Shown here one piece after another: positions 43,348-51,323 of a DNA stretch of 64,000 bases. A model generated the notes under the pieces. That model was not told where the DNA came from. It did not search any database and was given only the letters and a program-made list of their open reading frames with translations. Position numbers and translations under genes: made by a program. Origin of the DNA: Nostoc linckia NIES-25 (lineage in GTDB: Bacteria > Cyanobacteriota > Cyanobacteriia > Cyanobacteriales > Nostocaceae); contig NZ_AP018222.1 of assembly GCF_002368035.1 (NCBI RefSeq), positions 5,343,508 to 5,407,507 of the forward strand, written 5' to 3'. Numbering within the stretch: position 1 is the first letter of the stretch; every line of letters starts with the position of its first letter.

Positions 43348-44328
43348 TTATTTTTGTACCAAAAAATTATTTACAGCATCTCCAAACTCTATGGGTAACT
43401 GATGATGAAAACCATGAGCGGAGTCTGGGTAAATCATTAATTGCGCCTGAGGAATTTCACGTTCCAATACATAAGAGTTTTGTATTGGTAGTGCAATATC
43501 ATACCTTCCTGTAGCAATCAGAATAGGTTGTTGTATTAGTTTTAGTTTGTTGAAATAGTTTTCTTTGTTCTCAAACCAGCCAATGGCGGCAGAAAACTGT
43601 GTTTTCCAACTATCCGTATTTACGAGTGGCTCAATATCTGTTGTTCTCTTTTTGATTCTTTGCAGAGATTCTAAACCTAGTTTCCTACTATTGCTAGAGT
43701 TAGCAAAGAACATCTTTAAATGATCCTCATCCGTATAATTTTCTTTGACAGCAATATCTTTAAATGCTTGAGATACAGGTACAAATTCCGGATTTCCAGG
43801 TGGTGTAGATGCTACTAAAACCACGCGACGTATGAGTTTTGGATATTTAATAGCCATCGTCTGAGCCACCATTCCACCAAGCGACCAACCGAGAATATCT
43901 ACTTGTTCGTATCCCAGCGCTTTTATGAAATGTTCTGCATCAACAGCCATGTCTGTGATTGTAGAAGCAACTTTTCCATTGGAGGAACTAATGCCCGTAT
44001 TGTTGAAGAGAATCACTTGATGGTTTTGTGCTAGACGTTCCAAAAATAAAGGATCCCAGTCATCCATCGTACCTCTGAGTCTTTGAATGAGCAGTAGTGG
44101 ACGACCGGTGCCGAGTATTCGATACGCAAAATTATGTCCATCACTCTTTACATAAAGTGTGGGAATATCTGTTGCAGATAATTCATTTTTGGTGACATTC
44201 TTCACAAAAGGTCTGGGAATATCTGTTGCAGACACCTGATTTTTAGGAGCATTAACAATCATAAAACTTGCCAATATTCCCACTACAAAAAAGGCTAACA
44301 AAGATTTTCGCAAATTAAATATTTGCAT
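43348..44328 (-). CDS. Exported alpha/beta hydrolase
   Basis: 326 residues. A signal peptide or anchor (LRKSLLAFFVVGILASFMIV) is followed by a short internal duplication, QVSATDIPRPFVK and ELSATDIPTLYVK. The hydrolase fold has the oxyanion strand RPLLLIQRLRGTMDDW (an atypical oxyanion loop, usually HG), the nucleophile elbow GWSLGG, an acid after the penultimate strand (TGRYD) and the catalytic His in SAHGFHH. The frame opens at 44394, but ATG 44328 has GCAGGAG 4 nt upstream and begins the signal peptide. It belongs to the minus-strand group beginning with the arginine methyltransferase, and would act outside the cytoplasm, possibly on an exported precursor or in a resistance step; both are inference. 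Confidence 0.85.
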   Translation of the reverse strand: MQIFNLRKSLLAFFVVGILASFMIVNAPKNQVSATDIPRPFVKNVTKNELSATDIPTLYVKSDGHNFAYRILGTGRPLLLIQRLRGTMDDWDPLFLERLAQNHQVILFNNTGISSSNGKVASTITDMAVDAEHFIKALGYEQVDILGWSLGGMVAQTMAIKYPKLIRRVVLVASTPPGNPEFVPVSQAFKDIAVKENYTDEDHLKMFFANSSNSRKLGLESLQRIKKRTTDIEPLVNTDSWKTQFSAAIGWFENKENYFNKLKLIQQPILIATGRYDIALPIQNSYVLEREIPQAQLMIYPDSAHGFHHQLPIEFGDAVNNFLVQK

Positions 44329-44447
44329 AATACTCCTGCAAAATGTTGGCATACATTTAGTTTTGTTGCTGCTAGAAATTGTAATATCGCGCATTTAAAT
44401 TGCTGGAATTGGGCGGGCTTTTCGGCCCACCCTCACAAGACTTTGAG

Positions 44448-44822
44448 TTAGCTATTTACAGTACGACAACTTTCAGCTTGTCCTTCATTGCAACCAATCT
44501 CTGGAGTCACCAAAATGTGACGGTGTTTGAACACAATCGGTGTTGACTCTGCTTTAGGTATAACGGCTATTGCAAGATTATGACGCCAGATTAAGGGCAT
44601 AGCAAGTTGCTGTAAGCGTAGAACAGAAACAGCCGAGTTATGCCAAGGGCAAACGATCGCACTTTTTTGACAATTAAAGTACCCTAGATGAAGCGGCCCA
44701 CCTCGATGAGGACAATTATCTGTCACTAAGAATGTGCGATTGTCCAAGGAGATGAGGAAGAAACGGCGATCGCCATGAATCAGAAAATTTGATTGCTGGG
44801 GATCGAATTTTATGACAGGCAT
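44448..44822 (-). CDS. Rieske-type [2Fe-2S] protein, overlaps the SznF-like gene
   Basis: 124 residues. The cluster-binding motif is complete: C37-x-H39 in NCPHRGGPLHLG and C58-x-x-H61 in VCPWHNS. The remainder is a small beta domain with no membrane segment, so it is a soluble Rieske ferredoxin-like protein. Its ATG lies inside the end of the upstream diiron/cupin gene (13-bp overlap, ribosome site CGGAGA within that gene), which implies tight translational coupling. A natural reading is that it delivers electrons to the N-oxygenating diiron centre of its neighbour. The frame could start 13 codons earlier at 44861, which would deepen the overlap; MPVIKFDPQQ is the more natural start. Confidence 0.88.
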   Translation of the reverse strand: MPVIKFDPQQSNFLIHGDRRFFLISLDNRTFLVTDNCPHRGGPLHLGYFNCQKSAIVCPWHNSAVSVLRLQQLAMPLIWRHNLAIAVIPKAESTPIVFKHRHILVTPEIGCNEGQAESCRTVNS

Positions 44823-46249
44823 TTTTGATAGTCTCCGATTGAATAGATGTTGTACACACATTCTTCGGATTCAATGATCGCTCCGTGGAGTCGATTGTGC
44901 TGAATAATCGTGCCTTCGCCAGCATTGAGTATTGTATAGCGATCGTCACCAGTAACGAACTTCATCACACCAGACTCGATGTAACAAAGCTCATCACCAT
45001 CATGAACGTGAGTAACTGACAATTCACCGCGAGGCTCAATAAACTGCTGCATCTTCGGATTGATGCTACCATCTTGAATTTTCTTATAGACCGGTAATGC
45101 TAAGGCTTTGTACTTCAGTCCGTCGTCAGCCCAATGCACCTGGTCGATAAAATCGCGATCGGCAATTTCGGATATGAGCTTGGCTTCCTCGAAACCCCGC
45201 AAAATATCAGGAATTATTCCTTCGCCATAACTGGCGATCGCTGGTTTAATCAGTTTTTCCAGCACCATTCGACTGTGATGGCGATCGATATGGACATGTT
45301 CTAGAAAATAACGGTTGTTAATGGTTGAACCAAATATTTTCTTCATTGTTTTAGCAGCTAGTTCGCAGAATTTGATGAAAGTGGTTTCTGCGTAAAAAAT
45401 AGCTCCTAAATAGCGGAAGAATTTTGAATGGTCAGTGCAGATATAATTAAAGTAATTATTTAACATCAGTGAAGATGTTAAATAGAACTGCCAATAACTA
45501 TGTGGTGTTGATTGTAAACCAACGCTAAGAAGTGTTTCTTCAAATAACTTACTATGCTTTGTCTGATGAACACCGTAGCCGTATTCATCAATCACAACCT
45601 TAAATAGCTCTGATTGTAGAGAGCCATAGGAACCCAAAATATTCCTAGACATTGCTGAAGATTCTACTAGGAAGTCCCCAGCTAATTGGATCAAAAAGGT
45701 TTTGACAGCATGGACTGGATCTGTGGAACCCTCGATGGTTTCCATTACCAAATTAGTTTGTGTGTTCTTGACAGTTTCAATATATTCTTGGAAATATTCC
45801 TCAACAGCAGCAGTACTCCAATTACCAGTCACAGATATTTCGCTATCAAGGAATGAGAAAATGTAGCGTTCTAACCAAGGTCGGATAATGTGCCCCAAAG
45901 TCATAATTTTGGGGTCATAAAATTTTTCAAAATCTTCGCGTTTCTGAACAAAATCATGTTTTGGCAAGAATACAAAATTGCTTTCATACACAGTTAGCAA
46001 TGTTCGATTAGCAGTCAAGCTATTGTAAGTCAGCAAATTATTTCGAGTTAGAGGTTTTGAAAAGTCCAAATGATGAAAAATATGCGGCCGCAAGGTTCGA
46101 CGATAAGGATTGTCTTCCAGCAACCATTCCTCTGTATCCTTAAAGAGATTGCATTTGCCATATTCAATTAAACATGATTTAAAAAAATCATAGTCGCTAA
46201 TGTTTAGAGCAGCAGAGGTTTCTTGTGAAAATCGAGTTTTTGTTTGCAT
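44810..46249 (-). CDS. sznF: SznF-like N-nitrosating enzyme: heme-oxygenase-like diiron domain plus cupin
   Basis: 479 residues in three parts: an N-terminal helical region (about 1-135), a heme-oxygenase-like diiron (HDO) domain (about 140-360) and a C-terminal cupin (about 395-475). SznF of the streptozotocin pathway (471 residues, same order) hydroxylates Nw-methyl-L-arginine twice at its diiron site and rearranges it to an N-nitrosourea in its cupin. The SznF ligands as I remember them are E189, E215, H225, E281, H311, D315, H318 (diiron) and H407, H409, H448 (cupin). Here E196, E222, H232, E288, H318, D322, H325, H414, H416 and H455 all stand at exactly +7, in VESSAM, DEYGYGVHQTKH, YAETTF, EHVHIDRHH, THVHDGDE and NRLHGA. 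It follows a PRMT-like gene and overlaps a Rieske gene. The substrate is inferred. A weak AGG-rich site precedes the ATG. Confidence 0.92.
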   Translation of the reverse strand: MQTKTRFSQETSAALNISDYDFFKSCLIEYGKCNLFKDTEEWLLEDNPYRRTLRPHIFHHLDFSKPLTRNNLLTYNSLTANRTLLTVYESNFVFLPKHDFVQKREDFEKFYDPKIMTLGHIIRPWLERYIFSFLDSEISVTGNWSTAAVEEYFQEYIETVKNTQTNLVMETIEGSTDPVHAVKTFLIQLAGDFLVESSAMSRNILGSYGSLQSELFKVVIDEYGYGVHQTKHSKLFEETLLSVGLQSTPHSYWQFYLTSSLMLNNYFNYICTDHSKFFRYLGAIFYAETTFIKFCELAAKTMKKIFGSTINNRYFLEHVHIDRHHSRMVLEKLIKPAIASYGEGIIPDILRGFEEAKLISEIADRDFIDQVHWADDGLKYKALALPVYKKIQDGSINPKMQQFIEPRGELSVTHVHDGDELCYIESGVMKFVTGDDRYTILNAGEGTIIQHNRLHGAIIESEECVYNIYSIGDYQKCLS

Positions 46250-46381
46250 GATGTACCTAACCTACTTAATCTCAAGAGAAATCACTAACAGTTTCGTTGA
46301 CTTAAAAAACAAGGAAGTCAGAGGATATTTTAAAAGTTGAAGTCATTCAAAATGCGATCCAAATAATCGCTATATAGATAA

Positions 46382-46415
46382 CAGCCTCCAAGATTTTGCG
46401 CTCCCAAGGAGGCTG
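46382..46415. repeat. Inverted repeat between the methyltransferase and SznF-like genes
   Basis: CAGCCTCC and GGAGGCTG, 18 bp apart, in the 222-bp gap between the two genes. No T-run follows on the minus strand, so a simple terminator is unlikely. It could be an attenuation or processing hairpin that sets the ratio of the two proteins. Confidence 0.5.
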
Positions 46416-46471
46416 GGATCTTAATTTTGGGCTTCACCCTGGTAGCTTGGTTTTATAAAATTATTCCTCTT

Positions 46472-47557
46472 TTAAAACTTCCTCTTATTTTTCAGCACTT
46501 TGTTCATCTGAAAATCGATATTGGTATCACTTTGCCGAACCGTTAATTTCAACAGTTCCCCCTGTTCAACAATCATCGGTTTTTCAAAACATTGTACTGC
46601 TTGCATCCAGTGTGATTTTTCGTTATCTACTGCATTGGTCAAAATAACTCCATTACCTAAATCTAACTCAAACCAAAAAACAACACCATGAACAGTTCCC
46701 TTGTGTTCAGCTTCTACAGATATTTCTTTCTGACGCGATTTCAGAGGATCGACTCGGAAATCGAATTCAAATGCTGTAGTGGGTTTACTTAACAAGCGAT
46801 GCGGCCAAATCCACAGCCGAACTGGGAAATACCCGGCTGTAGAGAAGATATTGAATGGCGAAACATCAAAATCAGCTGCCTCGGATGCAAAATTCAGATT
46901 ATGTACTAAACTGCTCTCTAACAAGCTAAACTTAACCACTGCTTTAGCTGGAATAATCCTTGCATCTGGAGTCAACAATGCTTGCCGAGCGTGACGAATG
47001 GTTGGCAATATACCTTCACCAACAAGCCCACAATCAACAGTTTCAGTGATTAAAACATCAGCTCGTTTAGCTAAATCTAGACCAACGACAAGATTATCTG
47101 ACTTTTTCGGGACAATTTTAATCCGGTCTTCAAATCCATTGATACCAATAATTTTATTAGCTATGTGTGCGATTGGTTGCATCATTTCACAGGATGTCAC
47201 ATAACTAGCTCCATGACGAGCAGCCATCATCGCCAATAATCCCGAACCTGCTCCAATATCTAGCACTGTGCAATTTGGACGCACAACGTGTTTGATGGCA
47301 GCTTCAAATGCTTTATTACGTTCCACGTCATTGAGCATGGCAAAGTGCCAGCGTGGAATTAGCTTCCGATAAACCTGACTGAACCCAAGATGCAAATTTA
47401 TCTTCGATTTATCAAAGGCCAGAATCTTTTCCATATCCTCCGACATTTGCTGTAAGAGGGCAAGAGGTATCAGGCTCTGTTGTTGTAGCTGCAATGTATC
47501 AAAGGTTTCTATTTCTAAATCGAGTTTTTGGTCTTTTTTGACAAAAGATAAAGTCAT
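46472..47557 (-). CDS. sznE: PRMT-like (type PRMT7) arginine N-methyltransferase, SznE-like
   Basis: 361 residues. The SAM motif VLDIGAGSGLLAMMAA (98-113) is followed by an acidic ribose-binding residue in TSCEMM. The protein arginine methyltransferase double-E loop is TETVDCGLVGEG (E172, E181), closest in form to PRMT7 (TELFDTELIGEG as I recall). The THW-loop equivalent is SHWMQAVQCF (315-324) in the C-terminal beta-barrel. WHFAMLND before the Rossmann domain is also PRMT-like. In streptozotocin biosynthesis SznE, a PRMT-like enzyme, methylates free L-arginine to Nw-methylarginine for SznF; the gene beside it here encodes an SznF homologue, so I infer the same reaction. A perfect AGGAGGT lies 8 nt before the ATG. 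It is the first gene of the minus-strand group. Confidence 0.88.
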   Translation of the reverse strand: MTLSFVKKDQKLDLEIETFDTLQLQQQSLIPLALLQQMSEDMEKILAFDKSKINLHLGFSQVYRKLIPRWHFAMLNDVERNKAFEAAIKHVVRPNCTVLDIGAGSGLLAMMAARHGASYVTSCEMMQPIAHIANKIIGINGFEDRIKIVPKKSDNLVVGLDLAKRADVLITETVDCGLVGEGILPTIRHARQALLTPDARIIPAKAVVKFSLLESSLVHNLNFASEAADFDVSPFNIFSTAGYFPVRLWIWPHRLLSKPTTAFEFDFRVDPLKSRQKEISVEAEHKGTVHGVVFWFELDLGNGVILTNAVDNEKSHWMQAVQCFEKPMIVEQGELLKLTVRQSDTNIDFQMNKVLKNKRKF

Positions 47558-48040
47558 ATCGTTTGACCTCCTAATTAAAGTTGTTATAGGTAATGTGATT
47601 TAACAAAACGGAATTCAGAGCAAAGCCGCAGATGTTTCCGTTACTTTAGTCAGAACTCTCTTGCTTGTACTGTATGTAACTCGCGGATTGAGTAGCGATT
47701 CGCTGTGTCCGAGAGCCTCTGAATAGACGAGTTTAAGTCCACTGCGAAATTTTCAATTCGCTGGTTTACGATTAGTGGGAGATTTAGACCCGCCACTAAA
47801 TGATTGTGAATTCTGTATTCTTCTTCAAGCACTCTTGAAAAATAAAATCTCAGATACTTGTACTTTTAGGGAGCAAGTGTGCGATGGATAGGAGCGATCG
47901 CAACTATCTAACAGTATTGCTATTACTCCCTCAAATGCCAGATTTGGCAGAGATGATGCGTGAATATGGTGCAATACCCACTCTGGTTAATTCCCAAAAA
48001 TTCTTCAAACTTGTCTATACTTAGTCGTCAACTTCTAGTA
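47558..48040. other. Leader region of the SznE/SznF-like operon
   Basis: Contains the ribosome site AGGAGGT (47566-47572). A 60-codon minus-strand frame (47650-47832, GTG start, LEEEYRIHNHLVAGLNLPL) has protein-like composition but no ribosome site and no family I know. The operon promoter should lie between about 47580 and 48000. Confidence 0.45.
47566..47572 (-). promoter_or_regulatory. Strong ribosome binding site of the arginine methyltransferase gene
   Basis: AGGAGGT on the minus strand, 8 nt before the ATG. It is the best-matching site in this gene group, suggesting high translation of the first enzyme. Confidence 0.7.
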
Positions 48041-50638
48041 TTACAGGACTTGAGTGCTGGAGTAGTTGAAGGAAAGAGTATAGTTGGTGGGGTCGCCATT
48101 AACCTGATAAGCTTGCAAAAAGTAGTTACCAGGAGTATCTACTCGAATACTATCAGTCTGAGTACCAGGATTTGTAGACCCTAAAATTACATCGTTTTTA
48201 TCTACGATGCGATTTCCGTTACGGTCTGCAATCAATCGGATATCGACATTGCCGTCTACCGGATTCAGGACAATATCGGTAGCTTCAAAACTGTCAACAG
48301 AGAAAGCAAAGATATCAGAAGTGTCATTGTTGCTGATGTTAGCGTTGATGGTGAGACTGCTGGATAGGTTTCCGAGAGGGATTTCATTCAACAGCAGATT
48401 ACTGGGATTGGCAGTAGACAAGGATAAACGGTAAGAAACATCACCTAAACTATCTTGAGCAGAACGGCTAACTTCCGCAAAATATGTGCCTGGAAATAAA
48501 TCGCTAACATTGATTGAGTCATCTACATTGGTTCTGCGAGCACCAATTGAGACAAACACATCATCCGTGTCTGGTTCAAATGTCTCATCACCATCGTCTC
48601 GAAAAAGTCGGACATTAGCATTATCCCCTGCACTGATATTAGTCAGAGCTAGGTTAATATTACCAAGAGTTTTAGTATCGAACACATAGATGTCTTTCGG
48701 ATCTGTTGAAGTCAAAACACCATCGCGGGCAACAGGGTTTTTTCCCAGTTTGCCGAGACTTATGAGATCCTTTTTTTCTCCCTTAGTCGGTACAGCGCCA
48801 GGTGTGGTGAAATAGTCAAAAGCAAGATTATATTTGGTCGAGTCAGCACCAGCTTGATAAACTTGCAGTAAGTAATTACCAGCAGCATCTACTCGAATAT
48901 TATCAGTCAGAGTACCTGGATTTGTAGAACTCAGGAGTACATCCCCTGGGTCAACGATGCCATTTCCATCCACATCTTGAATCAGTCGGATATCAGCATT
49001 ACCACCTTGTGGAGTCAAATTTATGTTGGTTCCTTCAAACTTATCCAGAGAGAATGCATAAACATCAGCAGTATCACTATTGCCTACATTGCCAACGAAA
49101 GTTTGACTAGCTGATAAATTTCCAACGCGGAATTCAATGGGTAGAAGGTTGCTAACACCAGTATTAGACAAGGATAAACGGTAAGAGGCGTCACCGAAAC
49201 TGCCTAGATCGAAACGACTGACTTCTACAAAATAAGTCCCTGCTGCTTGATTGGCTACGGTAATTGAGTCATCCTGATTACCTGGCCGAGGGCCTGCTGA
49301 AATGTATGCATCACCTGATGTTGGCTCAAAAATACCGTCACCGTCGTCTCGAAACAGTTGGATGTCGATATCATCGCCAGCAGTAATATTGGTCAAAGCG
49401 AGGTTGATATTACCAAGACTTGTGGTATTGAATACAAAAACGTCACTAGAGTCTGTTCCGGTGAGAGTGCCATTGCGGATAATAGGGGTATTACTCAAAT
49501 TACTCAGAGTAATAGGAGGTTTGACAAAAGTGAATTGGTCTAGATTAGTCAAGCTAACATCAGAAGATGATATACCCTGTAAAATAGCAATTAGTTCTTG
49601 TGTGGAAGAATCGTTAAAAAATATTGCTGTACCAGATGGTAGTCCCGTGGGAGACGAACCTAAAGAATAATTCCTAGATGAACCTGACAATTGGATTTTG
49701 TCTACTCCACGATTGAGGTTGTTGTTAACCAATCCAAAGTCCGTAATCAGCGCGTAGTCTTCAGTTCCTAAAGATTTCGTATCGCCGTTATCGTAAAAAA
49801 CAATATTCTTATTATTTAATACCTGCCCCAGAACAAATATGTCGTCATTTTGATTTCCTGTAAGGGAATCAATCTCACCTCTACCAAAATTTAAATTTGG
49901 CAAAAAAGGATCGACGCCAATCAAACGGTCGTTACCTAGACCACCAGATAAAGAGTCGTTGTTAGCGCCACCAATCACAACGTCGTTACCAAGATTACCT
50001 GCAACAACGTCATTACCAGCACCACCAAAAACGGTATCGTCACCACTTCCACCATCGAGAATATCATTCCCGATATCTCCGTTTAGTTGGTCATTGCCGT
50101 TTTCACCAAACAGTTGGTCGTTACCATTACCGCCAAACAATTTATCATCTCCTAGACCTCCTCTAAGGGTGTCGTTTCCCGATCCTTCATTAGTAGTAAA
50201 GTCGCCAATGATAGTATCATTTCCATCATCACCTAAGAGGTTATCATCACCGTCTTCACCGATAATAATGTCGCTACCTGCACCACCAGCAACCGTGTCA
50301 TTTCCTACACCACCGATTAAAAGGTCATTTCCTGCATCTCCATTAACTAGATCCTCACCAGTTCCTGCAAGAACGAGGTCATCACCATTACCTCCGTTGG
50401 CTGTATCATTCCCACTAAGAAGCACGATGCTGTCATTACCAGCTAGTCCGGAAATTTCGTCTGGATTATTAGTTCCTAGAAGCGAATCATTGTCGGATGT
50501 GCCAACTACGGTGTTTGTTGGAGTGGTGATTTCTGTGAGGGTCTTGACTTGGTTTGTTGTCGAACTAGATTTTGATGCTTGAAGTCCTTGTTGCTCTAAT
50601 TCCAGAGCAATTTCTAATCGAGATTTTACCTTTGCCAT
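48041..50638 (-). CDS. RTX-type calcium-binding protein with four PPC-like domains
   Basis: 865 residues, no signal peptide. After about 45 residues there are some twenty RTX nonapeptides (GGxGxDxLx type, for example GGSGDDTVFGGAGND), about residues 50-250, forming a Ca-binding beta-roll. A connecting domain (about 260-370, QNDDIFVLGQ, DYALITDFG) is typical of cyanobacterial RTX proteins. The C-terminal half is two tandem copies of a two-domain unit of pre-peptidase C-terminal (PPC)-like beta domains; the copies share NINLALTNI, RLFRDDGD, SYRLSLS and NPGT-TD-IRVD. It is probably secreted by a type I system or surface-located; no protease or hydrolase domain is present. 483 bp separate it from the methyltransferase gene, so I do not assign it to that operon. 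Confidence 0.88.
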   Translation of the reverse strand: MAKVKSRLEIALELEQQGLQASKSSSTTNQVKTLTEITTPTNTVVGTSDNDSLLGTNNPDEISGLAGNDSIVLLSGNDTANGGNGDDLVLAGTGEDLVNGDAGNDLLIGGVGNDTVAGGAGSDIIIGEDGDDNLLGDDGNDTIIGDFTTNEGSGNDTLRGGLGDDKLFGGNGNDQLFGENGNDQLNGDIGNDILDGGSGDDTVFGGAGNDVVAGNLGNDVVIGGANNDSLSGGLGNDRLIGVDPFLPNLNFGRGEIDSLTGNQNDDIFVLGQVLNNKNIVFYDNGDTKSLGTEDYALITDFGLVNNNLNRGVDKIQLSGSSRNYSLGSSPTGLPSGTAIFFNDSSTQELIAILQGISSSDVSLTNLDQFTFVKPPITLSNLSNTPIIRNGTLTGTDSSDVFVFNTTSLGNINLALTNITAGDDIDIQLFRDDGDGIFEPTSGDAYISAGPRPGNQDDSITVANQAAGTYFVEVSRFDLGSFGDASYRLSLSNTGVSNLLPIEFRVGNLSASQTFVGNVGNSDTADVYAFSLDKFEGTNINLTPQGGNADIRLIQDVDGNGIVDPGDVLLSSTNPGTLTDNIRVDAAGNYLLQVYQAGADSTKYNLAFDYFTTPGAVPTKGEKKDLISLGKLGKNPVARDGVLTSTDPKDIYVFDTKTLGNINLALTNISAGDNANVRLFRDDGDETFEPDTDDVFVSIGARRTNVDDSINVSDLFPGTYFAEVSRSAQDSLGDVSYRLSLSTANPSNLLLNEIPLGNLSSSLTINANISNNDTSDIFAFSVDSFEATDIVLNPVDGNVDIRLIADRNGNRIVDKNDVILGSTNPGTQTDSIRVDTPGNYFLQAYQVNGDPTNYTLSFNYSSTQVL

Positions 50639-51323
50639 ATTTTTCCTTCTGCGTTTGATGAATGTTATCTATGTGAATCGAAGTCATTCGTTCATCTGCA
50701 CTGGGTAGTATTAAAAGGAACTCCAATAAATCATCCAATCATGTGGGGTGGGTCACAAAGCTCGCCCTATGGACTCAGGCGACGAGACGCCCACCCTATA
50801 TGGGTTTAATTGGATATTTTTTTGATTTAGAAGTTCCTAACCAACCAAAATTTGTTGGGTAAGGCAACCTAAAGAATTTGGAAGCACAGCAGAAGTTGGA
50901 GAGTAAAGAATTACTGAAGAATAATTCTTTTTCTTCCCCTGTTTCTGCCACCCATTAATATCTGCATGGCAAACCACTAATTTAGTTAGTAGAAAAACCG
51001 GAGCGTCAGTAATCAAAGGACGCAAAAATTTTTACGACAAACTTCAACAACTGTCCTAAACTCAGATTTTTTCTAAATCCTCAATTTTGGTCAGTCTACG
51101 GGATCGGAACACAAAACCTAATGTCATTCATCAGGATGATGCCAAGAGGAATGTAAAAGTTATTTACACTCTTTTTATTTCCTTAACTTCCGTATATACA
51201 ACACAATAACTCTTTATCTTTCTGAAAGCAAGCACTATTCCTCGGAAAAACTTTCCGAAAGACTCCGAAAAGCTGTAAACCTACCAGTACACTAGAGTAT
51301 GAACAGCAAATTTTTTTTGAGTG
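50639..51323. other. Intergenic region before the STAND ATPase gene
   Basis: 50740-50800 is an interspersed repeat (GTGGGGTGGGTC ... GGCGACGAGACGCCCACCC) of the family also found inside chlH. A 62-codon minus-strand frame at 50837-51025 has no support. Near 51240 there is CGGAAAAACTTTCCG, a short palindrome in front of the STAND gene, a possible operator. Confidence 0.5.

Noticed and set aside
47650..47832. 60-codon frame upstream of the methyltransferase gene
   Set aside because: Protein-like composition but GTG start without a ribosome site and no recognisable family; kept only as a note in the leader region.
49959..50582. Long plus-strand frame (207 codons) opposite the RTX repeats
   Set aside because: Antisense shadow of the Gly/Asp-rich nonapeptides, giving a Pro/Ser-rich artefact.
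48041..50638. RTX/PPC protein as a member of the N-nitroso operon
   Set aside because: Same strand, but separated by 483 bp with its own composition; no functional link is apparent.
50837..51025. 62-codon minus-strand frame, considered as a precursor peptide
   Set aside because: No leader-core organisation, no processing genes nearby and no ribosome site.
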